Of a stretch of DNA of 64,000 bases, positions 1 to 8,892 are shown piece after piece. The translations under genes and the position numbers were made by a program. The stretch is from assembly GCA_041395905.1 (NCBI GenBank), contig JAWKZP010000019.1, forward strand, positions 36,472-100,471, written 5' to 3'. Positions within the stretch are counted from its first letter, which is position 1; every line of letters begins with the position of its first letter. Origin of the DNA: UBA7803 sp041395905. Its GTDB lineage: Bacteria > Pseudomonadota > Gammaproteobacteria > Pseudomonadales > Azotimanducaceae. Under the pieces are notes generated by a model. The model was not told the DNA's origin and did not search any database. It worked only from the letters and a program-made list of their open reading frames with translations.

Positions 1-664
1 CATTGTCGAAGTAGACGTCGATACCGTCCGGGGCCAGCGCGCTGAGGCGCGCGCCGACGTCCTCGCGCTTGTAGTCGATGGCCGCATCCGCACCGATGAT
101 CTCCGTCAGGTAACGGCCTTTTTCCGGACCGCCGGCAATGCCGATCACGCGCCCGCCCCGGATTTTCGCGAGCTGGCAGGCGACGCTGCCCACCGCCCCG
201 GCCGCGCCGGACACGACCACGGTGTCACCGGCGTTCACGCCTGCCACCTCCAGCAGGCCGAAGTAGGCCGTGAGCCCGGTGGTCATGCCGAGCACGCCGA
301 GATACGCGGACGGCGGCGCAGCCGACACGTCGACCGTCTGAAACAGGGCGCCGGGCATCAGGGCATGGGTCTGCGCCATGGTGGGACCCATGACCCAATC
401 TCCGGCCGACAGACCGTCAGCGCTGCTGGCGAGCACGCGACCGACCCCCAGCGCCGTAACCGGGGCGCCGACGGAAACCGTGCCATGAATGCCGCCGTCT
501 TCCAGCGTGGTGCGAATGAACGCATCGACGGAGATGTGCGAGACCTCCACCAGCACCATGTCCTGAGCCGGCTCACCCAGCGGCTCCGTTTCCAGACCGA
601 AATCCTCCTCACGCGGAAGCCCTTTCGGCCGCGACTTGAGGACGACCTTACGATTTTCCACCAT
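1..664 (-). CDS. NADP-dependent MDR-family oxidoreductase (partial, 3' end outside window)
   Basis: About 221 N-terminal residues are visible; the gene runs off the left edge. The protein has the GroES-like N-terminal fold and then a Rossmann nucleotide-binding loop, AAGAVGS, at about residues 154-160, followed by an IGADAAIDYK-type segment. This is the pattern of the zinc-independent medium-chain dehydrogenase group that contains CurA/YncB and prostaglandin reductases, which reduce activated C=C bonds with NADPH. The ATG at 664 directly precedes VENRKVVLKSRP, the typical N-terminus of this group. It lies 34 nt downstream of the flavoenzyme gene and is probably the last visible gene of the minus-strand operon that starts with a TonB receptor. 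The substrate cannot be read from the sequence. Confidence 0.85.
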   Translation of the reverse strand, partial: MVENRKVVLKSRPKGLPREEDFGLETEPLGEPAQDMVLVEVSHISVDAFIRTTLEDGGIHGTVSVGAPVTALGVGRVLASSADGLSAGDWVMGPTMAQTHALMPGALFQTVDVSAAPPSAYLGVLGMTTGLTAYFGLLEVAGVNAGDTVVVSGAAGAVGSVACQLAKIRGGRVIGIAGGPEKGRYLTEIIGADAAIDYKREDVGARLSALAPDGIDVYFDN

Positions 665-698
665 CGGGGCTCTCCACCAACGCAAGCTTAGCGCGCGC

Positions 699-1919
699 TC
701 AGCGCGGCATCGGTTGACCCAGGCCGCCCGCGAACTCTGCCGGGGGCTCGTGACCCAGCAGTATTGCGCCCAGATCCTGGTACAGCGGATGCGCTACCCA
801 GCGGTGGGTGGCGCAGCCGTGCGCATCGCGAAGCTTGCGCTCGAGCGGCGAGCGCATGCGCATGGCGCTGGTGCCTGCGGCATTGTGCAACGCGTCGACG
901 ACCTTCATGCACTCGTTGGTGGCATGCACGCAGGCCAGGCGCGCCGCCTGAGTCGTTGCCGCCGAAGGCAATCTGGCGCCGGCCCGGAGCTCCTCCTCCA
1001 CGTCACCCATCGCGCTCATCACGTAGGCGCGCATCGCCCGGTACTGGGCCGCGCACTCACCCATGCGGTACTGGGCGATCGGCCGATCCCGCAACGTCGA
1101 GGCGGAGAGCATGGGCACCTTGTTCTGGGCGATGTCGGCAAACACCTCGAGCGCGCCCCTGGCCACGCCCAGCGCCACCGCCACCTTGTTGTAGGCGAGG
1201 CGCAGCGGCACCGGGATACGGAACACCGGATTGTCGTAATGCGCGGGCAGGCTCATCAGATCCACGCCGACGAAGCGCTCCGGAACGTACGCGCCTTCGG
1301 CCTTGACGTCGTGACTGCCGGAGCCGCGCAGCCCGGCGACGTCCCAGGTATCGACGATCTGCCACTGATCGCGGGGCAGGAGCCACAGCTTGAAGATGGG
1401 ATGGCCGTTGCCGTCGCGTTCCGGCTCGTCGCCGCGCATCAGCGGTGCCCCCATGAAGCAGTAGCGCGCATTGTGGCAGCCGCTGATGAAGGTGGTCTGC
1501 CCCCATACGCGAACCCCGCCGTCCGATTGCCGCTCGGCCCTGGGCACCGTGCCGCCGGGTCCGCCGCCCCCGCACATGATCACGCCCGGGTCGTCGACGT
1601 ACACCTCTCTGGCAAGCGCCGGGTCCATGCCGCCCGCCGCCATGGCGTTGATCTCCGAGCCGAGCATCACGTTCCAGGCAACCGACGCGTCGATCGCCGC
1701 AATGGCCTCGAGAATCTCGATCGTCTGCAGGGCGCTGGCATCCTCGCCGCCGAGCGCCGCGGGCAGCGTGAATCGGAAGAACCCTTCAGCGACGAGAAGC
1801 GCCACCAGATCTTCCGGCAGTCGGCGTATGCGCTGCGCCTCCTCGGCACCGGCCTCGATCTCGCCGCGCAGCGCTTCGATGCGCTGCAGCCGCGTCGCGA
1901 AAACAGCTTCTGTCATCAT
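699..1919 (-). CDS. Acyl-CoA dehydrogenase-fold flavoenzyme (probable flavin-dependent monooxygenase/hydroxylase type)
   Basis: This 406-aa protein has the three-part acyl-CoA dehydrogenase fold: an N-terminal helical domain (about residues 1-115), a central beta domain with GQTTFISGC near residue 140, and a C-terminal helical domain of the type-2 ACAD class. That class includes flavin monooxygenase components such as HsaA and 4-hydroxyphenylacetate hydroxylase relatives, as well as desulfurisation enzymes. No clear catalytic glutamate of true acyl-CoA dehydrogenases was found, so oxygenase or other flavin chemistry is as likely as beta-oxidation. It follows the PPOX gene by 6 nt, which makes co-transcription with the TonB receptor upstream very likely. 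A small flavin-binding split-barrel partner next door could be a flavin reductase, but that pairing is inference. Confidence 0.8.
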   Translation of the reverse strand: MMTEAVFATRLQRIEALRGEIEAGAEEAQRIRRLPEDLVALLVAEGFFRFTLPAALGGEDASALQTIEILEAIAAIDASVAWNVMLGSEINAMAAGGMDPALAREVYVDDPGVIMCGGGGPGGTVPRAERQSDGGVRVWGQTTFISGCHNARYCFMGAPLMRGDEPERDGNGHPIFKLWLLPRDQWQIVDTWDVAGLRGSGSHDVKAEGAYVPERFVGVDLMSLPAHYDNPVFRIPVPLRLAYNKVAVALGVARGALEVFADIAQNKVPMLSASTLRDRPIAQYRMGECAAQYRAMRAYVMSAMGDVEEELRAGARLPSAATTQAARLACVHATNECMKVVDALHNAAGTSAMRMRSPLERKLRDAHGCATHRWVAHPLYQDLGAILLGHEPPAEFAGGLGQPMPR

Positions 1920-1925
1920 GTTCGT

Positions 1926-2519
1926 TCAGCGCGTCTCGAGACCGCGCCGTGCGCGTTCCCGGTTCATGCGCTCGGCATCGCTCTCGAGACGTTCGCCCAG
2001 CTCCTCCTCGGTTACCGTGCCGGCCATGTGGCGCGCCGCCAGCGCCGAGTTGTACATGATGCGTTTGACCGGAGTCACCGCCACGATGATCCGCAACGGC
2101 GAATCGAGCAGATTATTGAAAAACGCCTCGCCGGCGCTGTTGTCCGGGTTCACCTTGCGCGACAGCGCTGGGTAGAACCAGGCCTTGGTGTCCTCGTCGT
2201 CGAAGATCTCCGCATGACCCTTGAAGGTGATCGCGCCGCGCGGCAATCCGCCGCCCGCGCCCTCGGGATAGGAGGTGCTGCTGACGTTGACCGACACTCG
2301 GTTGTCCCGGCGGATCGCCGCCGTACGGTGGCGATGCGCGGCAAACGTCACCCAGACCTTGCCGTCGCGCCAGACGAACGCATGGGTGACACCCACCGGC
2401 CAGCCGTCTTTCGTCGCCCACATGAAGACGCACTCGCTGGCGCGACTCATCAGCTGATCGATTTCCGCATCAGTGAACGGGTAGATCGAAACGATCTCGT
2501 GGTCTGTCGTTCGTGCCAT
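1926..2519 (-). CDS. Pyridoxamine 5'-phosphate oxidase-family (FMN/F420 split barrel) protein
   Basis: This 197-aa protein resembles the PPOX-like flavin-binding split barrel. The core reads ASECVFMWATKDGWPVGV and then a strand with KVWVTFAAHRHR, a region that contacts cofactor phosphate in the family. Members bind FMN, F420 or haem and act as reductases, oxidases or binding proteins, so the exact reaction is open. It is a recognisable paralogue of the protein encoded at 8341-8892 on the other arm of this divergent locus, sharing the ECVF-W pattern. It sits 7 nt after the TonB receptor and 6 nt before the flavoenzyme, so it belongs to that operon. Confidence 0.8.
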   Translation of the reverse strand: MARTTDHEIVSIYPFTDAEIDQLMSRASECVFMWATKDGWPVGVTHAFVWRDGKVWVTFAAHRHRTAAIRRDNRVSVNVSSTSYPEGAGGGLPRGAITFKGHAEIFDDEDTKAWFYPALSRKVNPDNSAGEAFFNNLLDSPLRIIVAVTPVKRIMYNSALAARHMAGTVTEEELGERLESDAERMNRERARRGLETR

Positions 2520-2526
2520 GAATCAC

Positions 2527-5055
2527 CTACTCGAAATACTTGCTCAGTTCGATACCCCAAGTGCGCCCGGGACCGACGGCGCCAAACCAGAATACACCCA
2601 CGTCCACCGAGGTGGTGAGGTAGTTGTCATCGTGGAACGCATCCTTCACGAATGCGGTGACGTCGACCCAGGGGTTCTGCCAGATCAGGGAGAAGTCCCA
2701 CTCGCCGCGGTCGTCGAACACGTTGCGCCCGAGCCCGGCCGGATCCGGCTGGCCGAAATTGCCCACGGTCTTGTCCGCCCAGGCGTAGTTGGTGCGGAAT
2801 ATCATGGTGCCGCTTCGACCAAGGGGCTGGAACAGATCCAGCCCCGCATTGACGTTCCACTCCGGCGCAAACCCGAACTGAAAGATGTCGGAGATGTCCT
2901 CCCGCACGCCGGTCAGACGGTTGTATGCGAGAAATTCCTTGTACTCGCCGTCCGTGCGCCCGACTGCCAGCCGAGCCTGAACCCGGTCGGTCGGTACCCA
3001 CTGCGCCTCGAGCTCCAGACCTTTGATTTCAGCCTTCGCGGCGTTGTTGACGATGGTTTCGGTGGCGAAACCGAACTCGTAGATCTCGCTCTCCTGCTTG
3101 TCTTCGTAGCTCGTGAAGTAGCCGGTGAGATTGAGCCGCAGGCTGTTGTCGAACCACTCGGAACGCAGACCGAGCTCGTAGCTGTCCACCGTCTCCGGGT
3201 TGTATGGCCCGATCGAGCTCGGCGTGGTGGCGCGCCCGTTCCAGCCGCCGGAACGGAAGCCACGCGAGTAGGACGCGTACGCCATGAGATCGTCCGTAAA
3301 GCGATAGTCCAGCGCGACGCGCGGCGTGAACTCGTCCCAGTCCTGCTTGCCGTCCGGGTCGTTGCACACCAGCGCATCTGCCCGCGCCGCGGCCGTCGCG
3401 GCATCGGGCGCCGCGGCGATCCAGGCCGCCGCCACGGAGTCGGCGGTCGCCTGCTGGCCCGCCGACAGCGCGCCGCAGCCCCAGACCGTGGGCGGCAGCA
3501 GCCCGCTCGCGTCACCGGACACGCGCTGATAGATCCAGAACTCCTTCTCCTCGTAGGTCCAGCGGGCACCTACGGTCAGCCGCGCCCGGTCGCTGAGGTC
3601 GTAGTACGCCTCACCGAACAGGGCATAGGACGTGAGCTGCTGCCCGGCATCGCCATCCGGTGAGGGCGGCAAGCCCTGCTGGCGCGAGCCGAAGGTGTAG
3701 ATCGACTGGGTGATCTCGTACTCCGAATCGACGTAGTACACGCCCGCCTGGAAGTTCAGGGGCCCGTCGTACGACGACGCGAGCCGGAGCTCGGTGGAGA
3801 ACTGATCGTAGGTCTGCGGCCGCACCGGATTGAAAATGGGTATGGGCGCGCCCAGGTTGTCCTGATCCAGGATCTCGTCCGAGTCGTAGTAGCCCGACAC
3901 CGAGGTCAGCGCCAGAGAATCGCTCAGCTCGTAGTTCAGTTCCAGGATGTAACCCTTCTTCTCGATGTGGTTGATGAACGGCTGCGCGGTGTACGAGTAC
4001 TTGTAGCCGTTGCGTTCGCCGATCAGATAGCCCTGGGAAGCGCAGCCGATATCGCGCACCCAGCCGTTCAGCGGCGCAAAGGTGGTGGCATTGAGATCGC
4101 AGAAATTGCCGCCGAGCGCAAACGTCGTGCCTACTGCCGTGCCGACGGCGGCCGCAGCCGGCACACCGCTGCCCAGATCCGTGAACAGCTGGCCCGTGAT
4201 CGCGTCCCAGGTGGCCGCATCGAGATTGGGAACGGTGAGGTTCGTCGGCGTTGCGAGGGTGGAGTCGTCGTCCGTGTACTCGAAGGTGAACTGCGCACTG
4301 AAGCGCTCGTTCGGCTCCCATAGAACGCTGGCGATGCCGTTGAACGTGTCCTCGCCGTCCGTGTCGTGCCCGGTGCCTCTGATCTCGCCTGTGGCCAGAT
4401 CGAAGGTCGCATCCTCGGTGAACCCGTCGCTTCTATCGACGAACGCACCCAGCTTGACGCCGAAGGTCTCACCGTTGCCGAAATTCACGATCGCCTTGTA
4501 GTCCTGCTCGTTGTGCGAGCCGTAGCGCAGCTGCGCTTTCACCCCGAATTCCTTGGTGGGCTTCGTACGCCGCACGTTGACCACGCCGGCAATGGTGTTG
4601 CGTCCGAACAGGGTGCCCTGGGGGCCGCGCAGGATCTCGATGGACCCGAGATCGAAGGTGTCGATCAGCGCCGAGGTGTTGGTCACCAGAGGCACCCCGT
4701 CGACCACCACGCCCACGGCCGGGTCGAAACTCTTCTCCAGGTCGCCGAACACGATGCCGCGCATGCCGCCGAACAGCGCGTTGCCCGCGTACGGCTGCCG
4801 CGCCAGGATCACGTTCGGCGTGTATTTGGCAAACTCACCGATGTCGTTGCCGTAAACCTGATCGATCTCGTCCTCGGTGAACGCGGTCACCGCAACCGGC
4901 ACGTCCTGCTGCGACTCCTCGCGTTTACGCGCGGTGACGACGACTTCCTCTATCACGAATCCGCTGCCGGCCGCGTCGGCCGCCAGGGCGGTCGGTGCGG
5001 CGAGCTGCACCAGAAAAAACGCGGCGACAACACCGACGGTACGCGACCTCTCCAT
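2527..5055 (-). CDS. TonB-dependent outer-membrane receptor
   Basis: The 842-aa product starts with a signal peptide (MERSRTVGVVAAFF to about ALAADA). A TonB-box-like IEEVVVTARKREES follows, then a plug domain with LRGPQGTLFGRNTIAG at about residues 137-152 and a long beta-barrel to the C-terminus. Such receptors import substrates across the outer membrane using TonB energy. The VVVTARKREES style is common in proteobacterial receptors for plant, steroid or aromatic compounds rather than siderophores only. It is the first structural gene after the LuxR regulator and is followed within 7 nt by the PPOX gene, so it probably supplies the substrate of the adjacent catabolic genes. The last residues, KYFE, depart slightly from the usual terminal aromatic. 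Confidence 0.95.
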   Translation of the reverse strand: MERSRTVGVVAAFFLVQLAAPTALAADAAGSGFVIEEVVVTARKREESQQDVPVAVTAFTEDEIDQVYGNDIGEFAKYTPNVILARQPYAGNALFGGMRGIVFGDLEKSFDPAVGVVVDGVPLVTNTSALIDTFDLGSIEILRGPQGTLFGRNTIAGVVNVRRTKPTKEFGVKAQLRYGSHNEQDYKAIVNFGNGETFGVKLGAFVDRSDGFTEDATFDLATGEIRGTGHDTDGEDTFNGIASVLWEPNERFSAQFTFEYTDDDSTLATPTNLTVPNLDAATWDAITGQLFTDLGSGVPAAAAVGTAVGTTFALGGNFCDLNATTFAPLNGWVRDIGCASQGYLIGERNGYKYSYTAQPFINHIEKKGYILELNYELSDSLALTSVSGYYDSDEILDQDNLGAPIPIFNPVRPQTYDQFSTELRLASSYDGPLNFQAGVYYVDSEYEITQSIYTFGSRQQGLPPSPDGDAGQQLTSYALFGEAYYDLSDRARLTVGARWTYEEKEFWIYQRVSGDASGLLPPTVWGCGALSAGQQATADSVAAAWIAAAPDAATAAARADALVCNDPDGKQDWDEFTPRVALDYRFTDDLMAYASYSRGFRSGGWNGRATTPSSIGPYNPETVDSYELGLRSEWFDNSLRLNLTGYFTSYEDKQESEIYEFGFATETIVNNAAKAEIKGLELEAQWVPTDRVQARLAVGRTDGEYKEFLAYNRLTGVREDISDIFQFGFAPEWNVNAGLDLFQPLGRSGTMIFRTNYAWADKTVGNFGQPDPAGLGRNVFDDRGEWDFSLIWQNPWVDVTAFVKDAFHDDNYLTTSVDVGVFWFGAVGPGRTWGIELSKYFE

Positions 5056-5148
5056 GGCTCTCCCCTCCCAGAGTGTCTGCTGGGAGCAAGTCTGCGCGGG
5101 CCGGCGGCCGCAGCCACTATCAGATTCGTGAGTTTTGCCGGGGGTCGG

Positions 5149-5958
5149 CTATCCGATGCGCGGTTTCTGCGTAGAATCCCGGGGATCGTCGAAGGGATGG
5201 ATCAAGCCCAGCTGCGCGGCGATGGCCACGGCCTGGGTACGGTTGCGCGCGCCCAGCTTGGCAATCGCATTGTCGATATGAAACCGCGCAGTGGCCGGTG
5301 AACGATGAATGATTGCGCCGATTTCGTTGTCCGTGCGGCCGAGCCCCGCCCACGACAGGCACTCGATCTCACGCTCGTTGAGCTGCGACGACGGCTCCGG
5401 AGCCTCCGGCGCTTCGGCCCGCTGCGCGTAGATCAGTTCCATCATGAGGTTCGCCGCCAGCCACAGTGCGTTGCCGTATCGCGCGTGCACCTCAGCAACG
5501 TCCACGTCCGCGCTGCGCGCGAGCCATCCCACGGAACCGGTGCGCGCCCGAGGCAGATGAATGGGCACGGTGATGCCGCCAAAGACGCCGCGTTCGGGCG
5601 TGAGGTTCCAGGTCACCTGCGGCCGGTAGCGCGCCTCGCGCACCGCGTCAGCCACCGCGGCCGCGTCCCAGACGAATGGCCGCGTGGTTACCCGGCACAC
5701 GGCGGCAATGGGGCTCACCAGATACAGGCGCTGCTCCAGCCACGCCTGCTGGAACTGCTCTTCCCAGCCCAGCACGCTCGCGATGGCGCGACCGTCCGCC
5801 ACGGTGAGCAGCCGGTTGGTGGAGTAGTCATCGATGACCGCCGGCGAAGGCAGTCCCACAACCGCGCCGATGTCGATCAGGCAGCGGGCCGCACGCACCA
5901 GATCGTTCGCCTCGGCGAGCTCGGCCAGCGCGGTATCCAGGTCTGCTCTCATCGACAT
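5149..5958 (-). CDS. LuxR-family transcriptional regulator
   Basis: This 269-aa protein carries a C-terminal LuxR-type helix-turn-helix from about residue 200: LNEREIECLSWAGLGRTDNEIG, then SPATARFHIDNAIAKLG, which is the diagnostic recognition segment. The N-terminal 190 residues look like an autoinducer-binding-type ligand domain, but I cannot identify the ligand. No luxI-type synthase is in the window, so it may be an orphan regulator responding to a catabolic substrate. It lies upstream of the TonB receptor on the same strand, with a 93-nt gap, and divergent to the MaoC/P450 arm. It is therefore well placed to control both arms. Confidence 0.9.
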   Translation of the reverse strand: MSMRADLDTALAELAEANDLVRAARCLIDIGAVVGLPSPAVIDDYSTNRLLTVADGRAIASVLGWEEQFQQAWLEQRLYLVSPIAAVCRVTTRPFVWDAAAVADAVREARYRPQVTWNLTPERGVFGGITVPIHLPRARTGSVGWLARSADVDVAEVHARYGNALWLAANLMMELIYAQRAEAPEAPEPSSQLNEREIECLSWAGLGRTDNEIGAIIHRSPATARFHIDNAIAKLGARNRTQAVAIAAQLGLIHPFDDPRDSTQKPRIG

Positions 5959-6123
5959 CCGGTCAGATCTTGCGTTGCGTTGTGCGTTTCGGAATCACGC
6001 GGTGCGCCGGGTCAGTCTATCAAACCCGGGCGCGAGCGCGAGCCTGCGCACGCCGGGACGCACCCGCATGGACCGCTTACAGAGTCTCTGACAGAATTCC
6101 GGGCTTTCCGCGAGGAGGACGCC
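5959..6123. promoter_or_regulatory. Divergent promoter region between luxR-type and MaoC operons
   Basis: This 165-nt non-coding stretch separates two outward-facing transcription units. It must hold the promoters of both, but I could not identify convincing -35/-10 elements or a clear palindromic operator by eye. A strong Shine-Dalgarno (GAGGAGG-like, about 6111-6118) lies just before the GTG at 6124. Confidence 0.4.
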
Positions 6124-6576
6124 GTGACCAACTCCGCAACACCGGACGAAACCACGATCCGGGCCCTCGTGGGACACGAGTTCCCCGGCGGCACCTATAC
6201 CATCGCGCACTGGGAAAACTTCCTTCTCACCGAGTGCACGGGCGCCGCGCCCATGCCCGGTGACCTGGCCCATCCGGTTGCGCTGTTTCACGTACCCATC
6301 CTGGGTGCCGGCACCAGCATTGCGGAAATGTTCGCGCTCGGCCGGGCGGAATCCGATTTCTCCATCGGCATCGAGAGCTACGACTGGGAACTGCACAAAC
6401 CGCTCCACGAGGAGCTGCCGTACCACATCAGCGGCCGCGTGACTGCAGCGGAACGCAGACAGACCGACGCACGCACCTACGACCGCATCCAGTTCCAGTT
6501 CGACCTGCACGAGCCGGACGGCAGCCACGCCGCACGCTCCACCATCACCTGGCGCTACGGCAGGAGCGCACCATGA
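6124..6576 (+). CDS. MaoC-like/FAS1-type dehydratase subunit (N-terminal hotdog domain)
   Basis: This 150-aa protein resembles the FAS1-like dehydratase half of MaoC hydratases, with an ALFHVPILGAG segment and a hotdog-type hydrophobic pattern. The frame is open further upstream, but the GTG at 6124 has a good ribosome-binding site (GCGAGGAGGA) and gives the expected domain start. The next gene overlaps it by 4 nt (ATGA) and encodes the partner hotdog with the catalytic motif. The arrangement of two small subunits matches heteromeric enoyl-CoA hydratases such as the ChsH type used in steroid side-chain degradation. By analogy the pair hydrates a CoA-linked enoyl intermediate, though the substrate is not known. 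Confidence 0.75.
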   Translation: MTNSATPDETTIRALVGHEFPGGTYTIAHWENFLLTECTGAAPMPGDLAHPVALFHVPILGAGTSIAEMFALGRAESDFSIGIESYDWELHKPLHEELPYHISGRVTAAERRQTDARTYDRIQFQFDLHEPDGSHAARSTITWRYGRSAP

Positions 6577-6983
6577 AGATCAGCGTGGGTGACAGCATTC
6601 CCGCCTGGCACATGCCGAGCGTGCGTCCCGAGCGCATGCGCACCATGGCGGCGATCCTGCGCGACCCCAACCCCGTGCACTGGGACACCCGGGTCGTTGC
6701 CCGGCTCGGCTTCGGCGAGCACACCATCAACCAGGGTCCGCTGGGGCTCAGCTACATGATCAACATGCTGCACGAGTGGACGGGCCCCGGCAGCATCCGC
6801 CGCATCTACATGACCTTTCCGAAAGTCGTGCTCGACGGCGACGACATCACCGCCATGGGCAGCGTTACCGCGGTGCGGGAGGTGGACGGGGCCACCCTGG
6901 CCGATTGCGACATCTGGCTGCAACGCAGCGACGGCGACAGGCCGCTGGCAGGCACGGCGACGGTGGCGCTGCCCGGGGGCTGA
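6573..6983 (+). CDS. MaoC-family hydratase (catalytic hotdog subunit)
   Basis: This 136-aa single hotdog domain includes LRDPNPVHWD at about residues 28-37, the R-hydratase motif whose Asp and His catalyse addition of water to trans-2-enoyl-CoA. It overlaps the preceding dehydratase-like subunit by 4 nt, so the two are translationally coupled and probably form a heteromer in which this chain supplies the active site. It is followed after 19 nt by a P450. Length is typical for the small-subunit MaoC type rather than the double-hotdog enzymes. Confidence 0.85.
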   Translation: MKISVGDSIPAWHMPSVRPERMRTMAAILRDPNPVHWDTRVVARLGFGEHTINQGPLGLSYMINMLHEWTGPGSIRRIYMTFPKVVLDGDDITAMGSVTAVREVDGATLADCDIWLQRSDGDRPLAGTATVALPGG

Positions 6984-7002
6984 CACACGGGAGAACGAGC
7001 CA

Positions 7003-8322
7003 ATGGAGAAAACCCCCAACCATCAGTCGAGCCCCATGCGCTGCCCGGTAACCCTCGATGACGTCGATCTGTTTGCACCCGGCGCACAGGAACACTGGTA
7101 CGAGGCCTATCCCATTCTGCACCGCGACGCGCCGGTGCTGCGGCTGCCGGGAGAAGGCATGACGCCGGGAAGCGATGGCTACCTGCTCACCCGCTACGAG
7201 GACATCAGCCGGGTAGTCCGCGATCCGGTACGCTTTCCACCAACGCTGACGCTGGCGATCCGGCAGCTGCTCGCGTCGGGCGTGCCGCCTGATCAGGCGC
7301 CGCGCACCAATGCCATGCTGGCCTCCATGGCAACGCTGCGCCCAAGCAACGAGCTGTACCGGGCGCACCGTCAGGAGCTCACCGACCCCTGGGTAGGTCC
7401 GGGCGCGAGCCGCCACGCCGGGATGATCACCCGCTTCGTGGATCAGCTCATCGACGGCTGGATCCACCGCGGTGAGGTCGAGTTCATTTCCCAGTTCGCC
7501 CGCCCGCTGCCGCAGATGGTCATGGCCACGGTTCTGGGCTTTCCCCTCGAGGACATTCCGCAGCTCGCAGAGTGGGGTACCGCCCAGGTGACCGCGTTCG
7601 TGCACGGCAAAGGGCACCGCAACCTGCTCTCGGAGGCCGAGCTCGCCGCCCAGTTCGAGAAGCTGGCCGGCTTCAAGGAGTACGTGCACGACGCCGTGCA
7701 GCGCAAGCGTAGAGCGCCTGAAGACGACATGATCAGCTGGCTGTGCCAGGTGGAGTATCAGGCACTCGGCCGCAAGCTCACCGACATGGAGGTGAACGGG
7801 GTCGTGTACGCCATGGTGATCGGCGGCCTGGAGACGACCCAGTACGCGCTCGAAGAGGAAGCGCAGCTGCTCTGTGAGCACCCGGAATACTTCGCCAGGC
7901 TGAAGGCCGACCGCGATCTCGTGCGCCCCTTCGTCGAGGAGAGCATGCGCCTGCGCTCGCCGACTCAGGGCCTGTCGACGCGCATCACCAGCCAGGACGA
8001 GGTCTTTCAGGGCGTGTCCGTTCCCGCGGGCTCACTGCTGCACCTGCGCTTCGGCGCCGGCAACGTGGACCCCGAAGAATGGGAGTGCCCCTACGAAATG
8101 CGCCTCGATCGCAAAGCCGTGACCCGCCACCTGGCGTTCTCCGCGGGTCCCAGGGTGTGCCCCGGTGCCGGCATCTCGCGGCAGGAACAGACCATCGCAT
8201 GGAACCGCCTGCTCGACCGGCTCGACAGCCTGAGCTACGCGCCCGGCAATACGTTCGAGCACCAGCCGGGCATCATGCTCGGCACCCTCGAGCTCAATCT
8301 ACGCTTCAGTGCCGCGCGCTGA
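7003..8322 (+). CDS. Cytochrome P450 (1 of 5)
   Basis: This 439-aa soluble bacterial P450 has the I-helix oxygen-activation motif GGLETT, the K-helix ExxR (EESMRLRSP) and a haem-ligand loop FSAGPRVCPG whose Cys binds iron. There is no N-terminal membrane anchor, so it is cytoplasmic and expected to take electrons from a ferredoxin or flavodoxin system. None is encoded nearby. It sits in the plus-strand operon after two MaoC subunits and before a PPOX protein and an SDR, which together suggest hydroxylation and further oxidation of a CoA-linked or hydrophobic substrate. Substrate assignment is not possible from sequence reading alone. Confidence 0.95.
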   Translation: MEKTPNHQSSPMRCPVTLDDVDLFAPGAQEHWYEAYPILHRDAPVLRLPGEGMTPGSDGYLLTRYEDISRVVRDPVRFPPTLTLAIRQLLASGVPPDQAPRTNAMLASMATLRPSNELYRAHRQELTDPWVGPGASRHAGMITRFVDQLIDGWIHRGEVEFISQFARPLPQMVMATVLGFPLEDIPQLAEWGTAQVTAFVHGKGHRNLLSEAELAAQFEKLAGFKEYVHDAVQRKRRAPEDDMISWLCQVEYQALGRKLTDMEVNGVVYAMVIGGLETTQYALEEEAQLLCEHPEYFARLKADRDLVRPFVEESMRLRSPTQGLSTRITSQDEVFQGVSVPAGSLLHLRFGAGNVDPEEWECPYEMRLDRKAVTRHLAFSAGPRVCPGAGISRQEQTIAWNRLLDRLDSLSYAPGNTFEHQPGIMLGTLELNLRFSAAR

Positions 8323-8340
8323 ACCCGGAGGATTCACAGC

Positions 8341-8892
8341 ATGACCGACACACCGCAGGCAACCAACTACGACGACGTGAAGCAGTATCGCCTGGACCCG
8401 GAGCGCGAACGGGAGCTGGTGAACTCGGCCGGGGAGTGCGTGTTCTGCTGGGCCAACCGGGCCGGCCATCCCATCGGCGTGATCACCGCCTACGTGCCCG
8501 CCAAAGGCAGGATCTGGATGACCGCCACCCGTGAGCGCGTGCGCATCAAGGCGATCGCCCGCGACGGACGCTCGTCCGTGGTGATCTCCAGCAAAGGCAC
8601 GCCCATGGGCGGCGGCAAGACGGTCACGTACAAAGGCCACACGGTGATCCACGAGGACACCGAGACCAAGATGTGGATGTACCGCCTGCTGGCCCAGGGC
8701 ATGGCCGCATCGCGCGACGAAGGCAACGCGTTCACCCGCAACCTGGATCCGGAGATGTTCGTGCGCTTCCTCGACACACCGGAGCGCGTGGTGCTCGAAT
8801 TCACCCCGGAGATGTCGATCCCATTCGACGGCGACAAGATGGCCCAGGGTACCGCGGCCGCCTACGCGGAGTTCGCGAGGCGTCAGTCGTGA
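8341..8892 (+). CDS. Pyridoxamine 5'-phosphate oxidase-family protein
   Basis: This 183-aa PPOX-like split-barrel protein contains AGECVFCWANRAGHPIGV, closely matching the corresponding stretch of the paralogue at 1926-2519. It may bind FMN or F420 and reduce or oxidise a small substrate, or deliver reduced flavin. Its stop codon overlaps the GTG start of the next gene by 4 nt (GTGA), indicating translational coupling with the SDR. Having one copy of the family on each arm of the divergent locus hints that two related reactions or two subunits are used in the same pathway. Confidence 0.8.
   Translation: MTDTPQATNYDDVKQYRLDPERERELVNSAGECVFCWANRAGHPIGVITAYVPAKGRIWMTATRERVRIKAIARDGRSSVVISSKGTPMGGGKTVTYKGHTVIHEDTETKMWMYRLLAQGMAASRDEGNAFTRNLDPEMFVRFLDTPERVVLEFTPEMSIPFDGDKMAQGTAAAYAEFARRQS

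Noticed and set aside
636..2618. Long plus-strand frame opposite the flavoenzyme, PPOX and receptor genes
   Set aside because: It is the antisense shadow of minus-strand genes with clear domains, and its Arg/His/Ala-rich product is typical of high-GC antisense frames.
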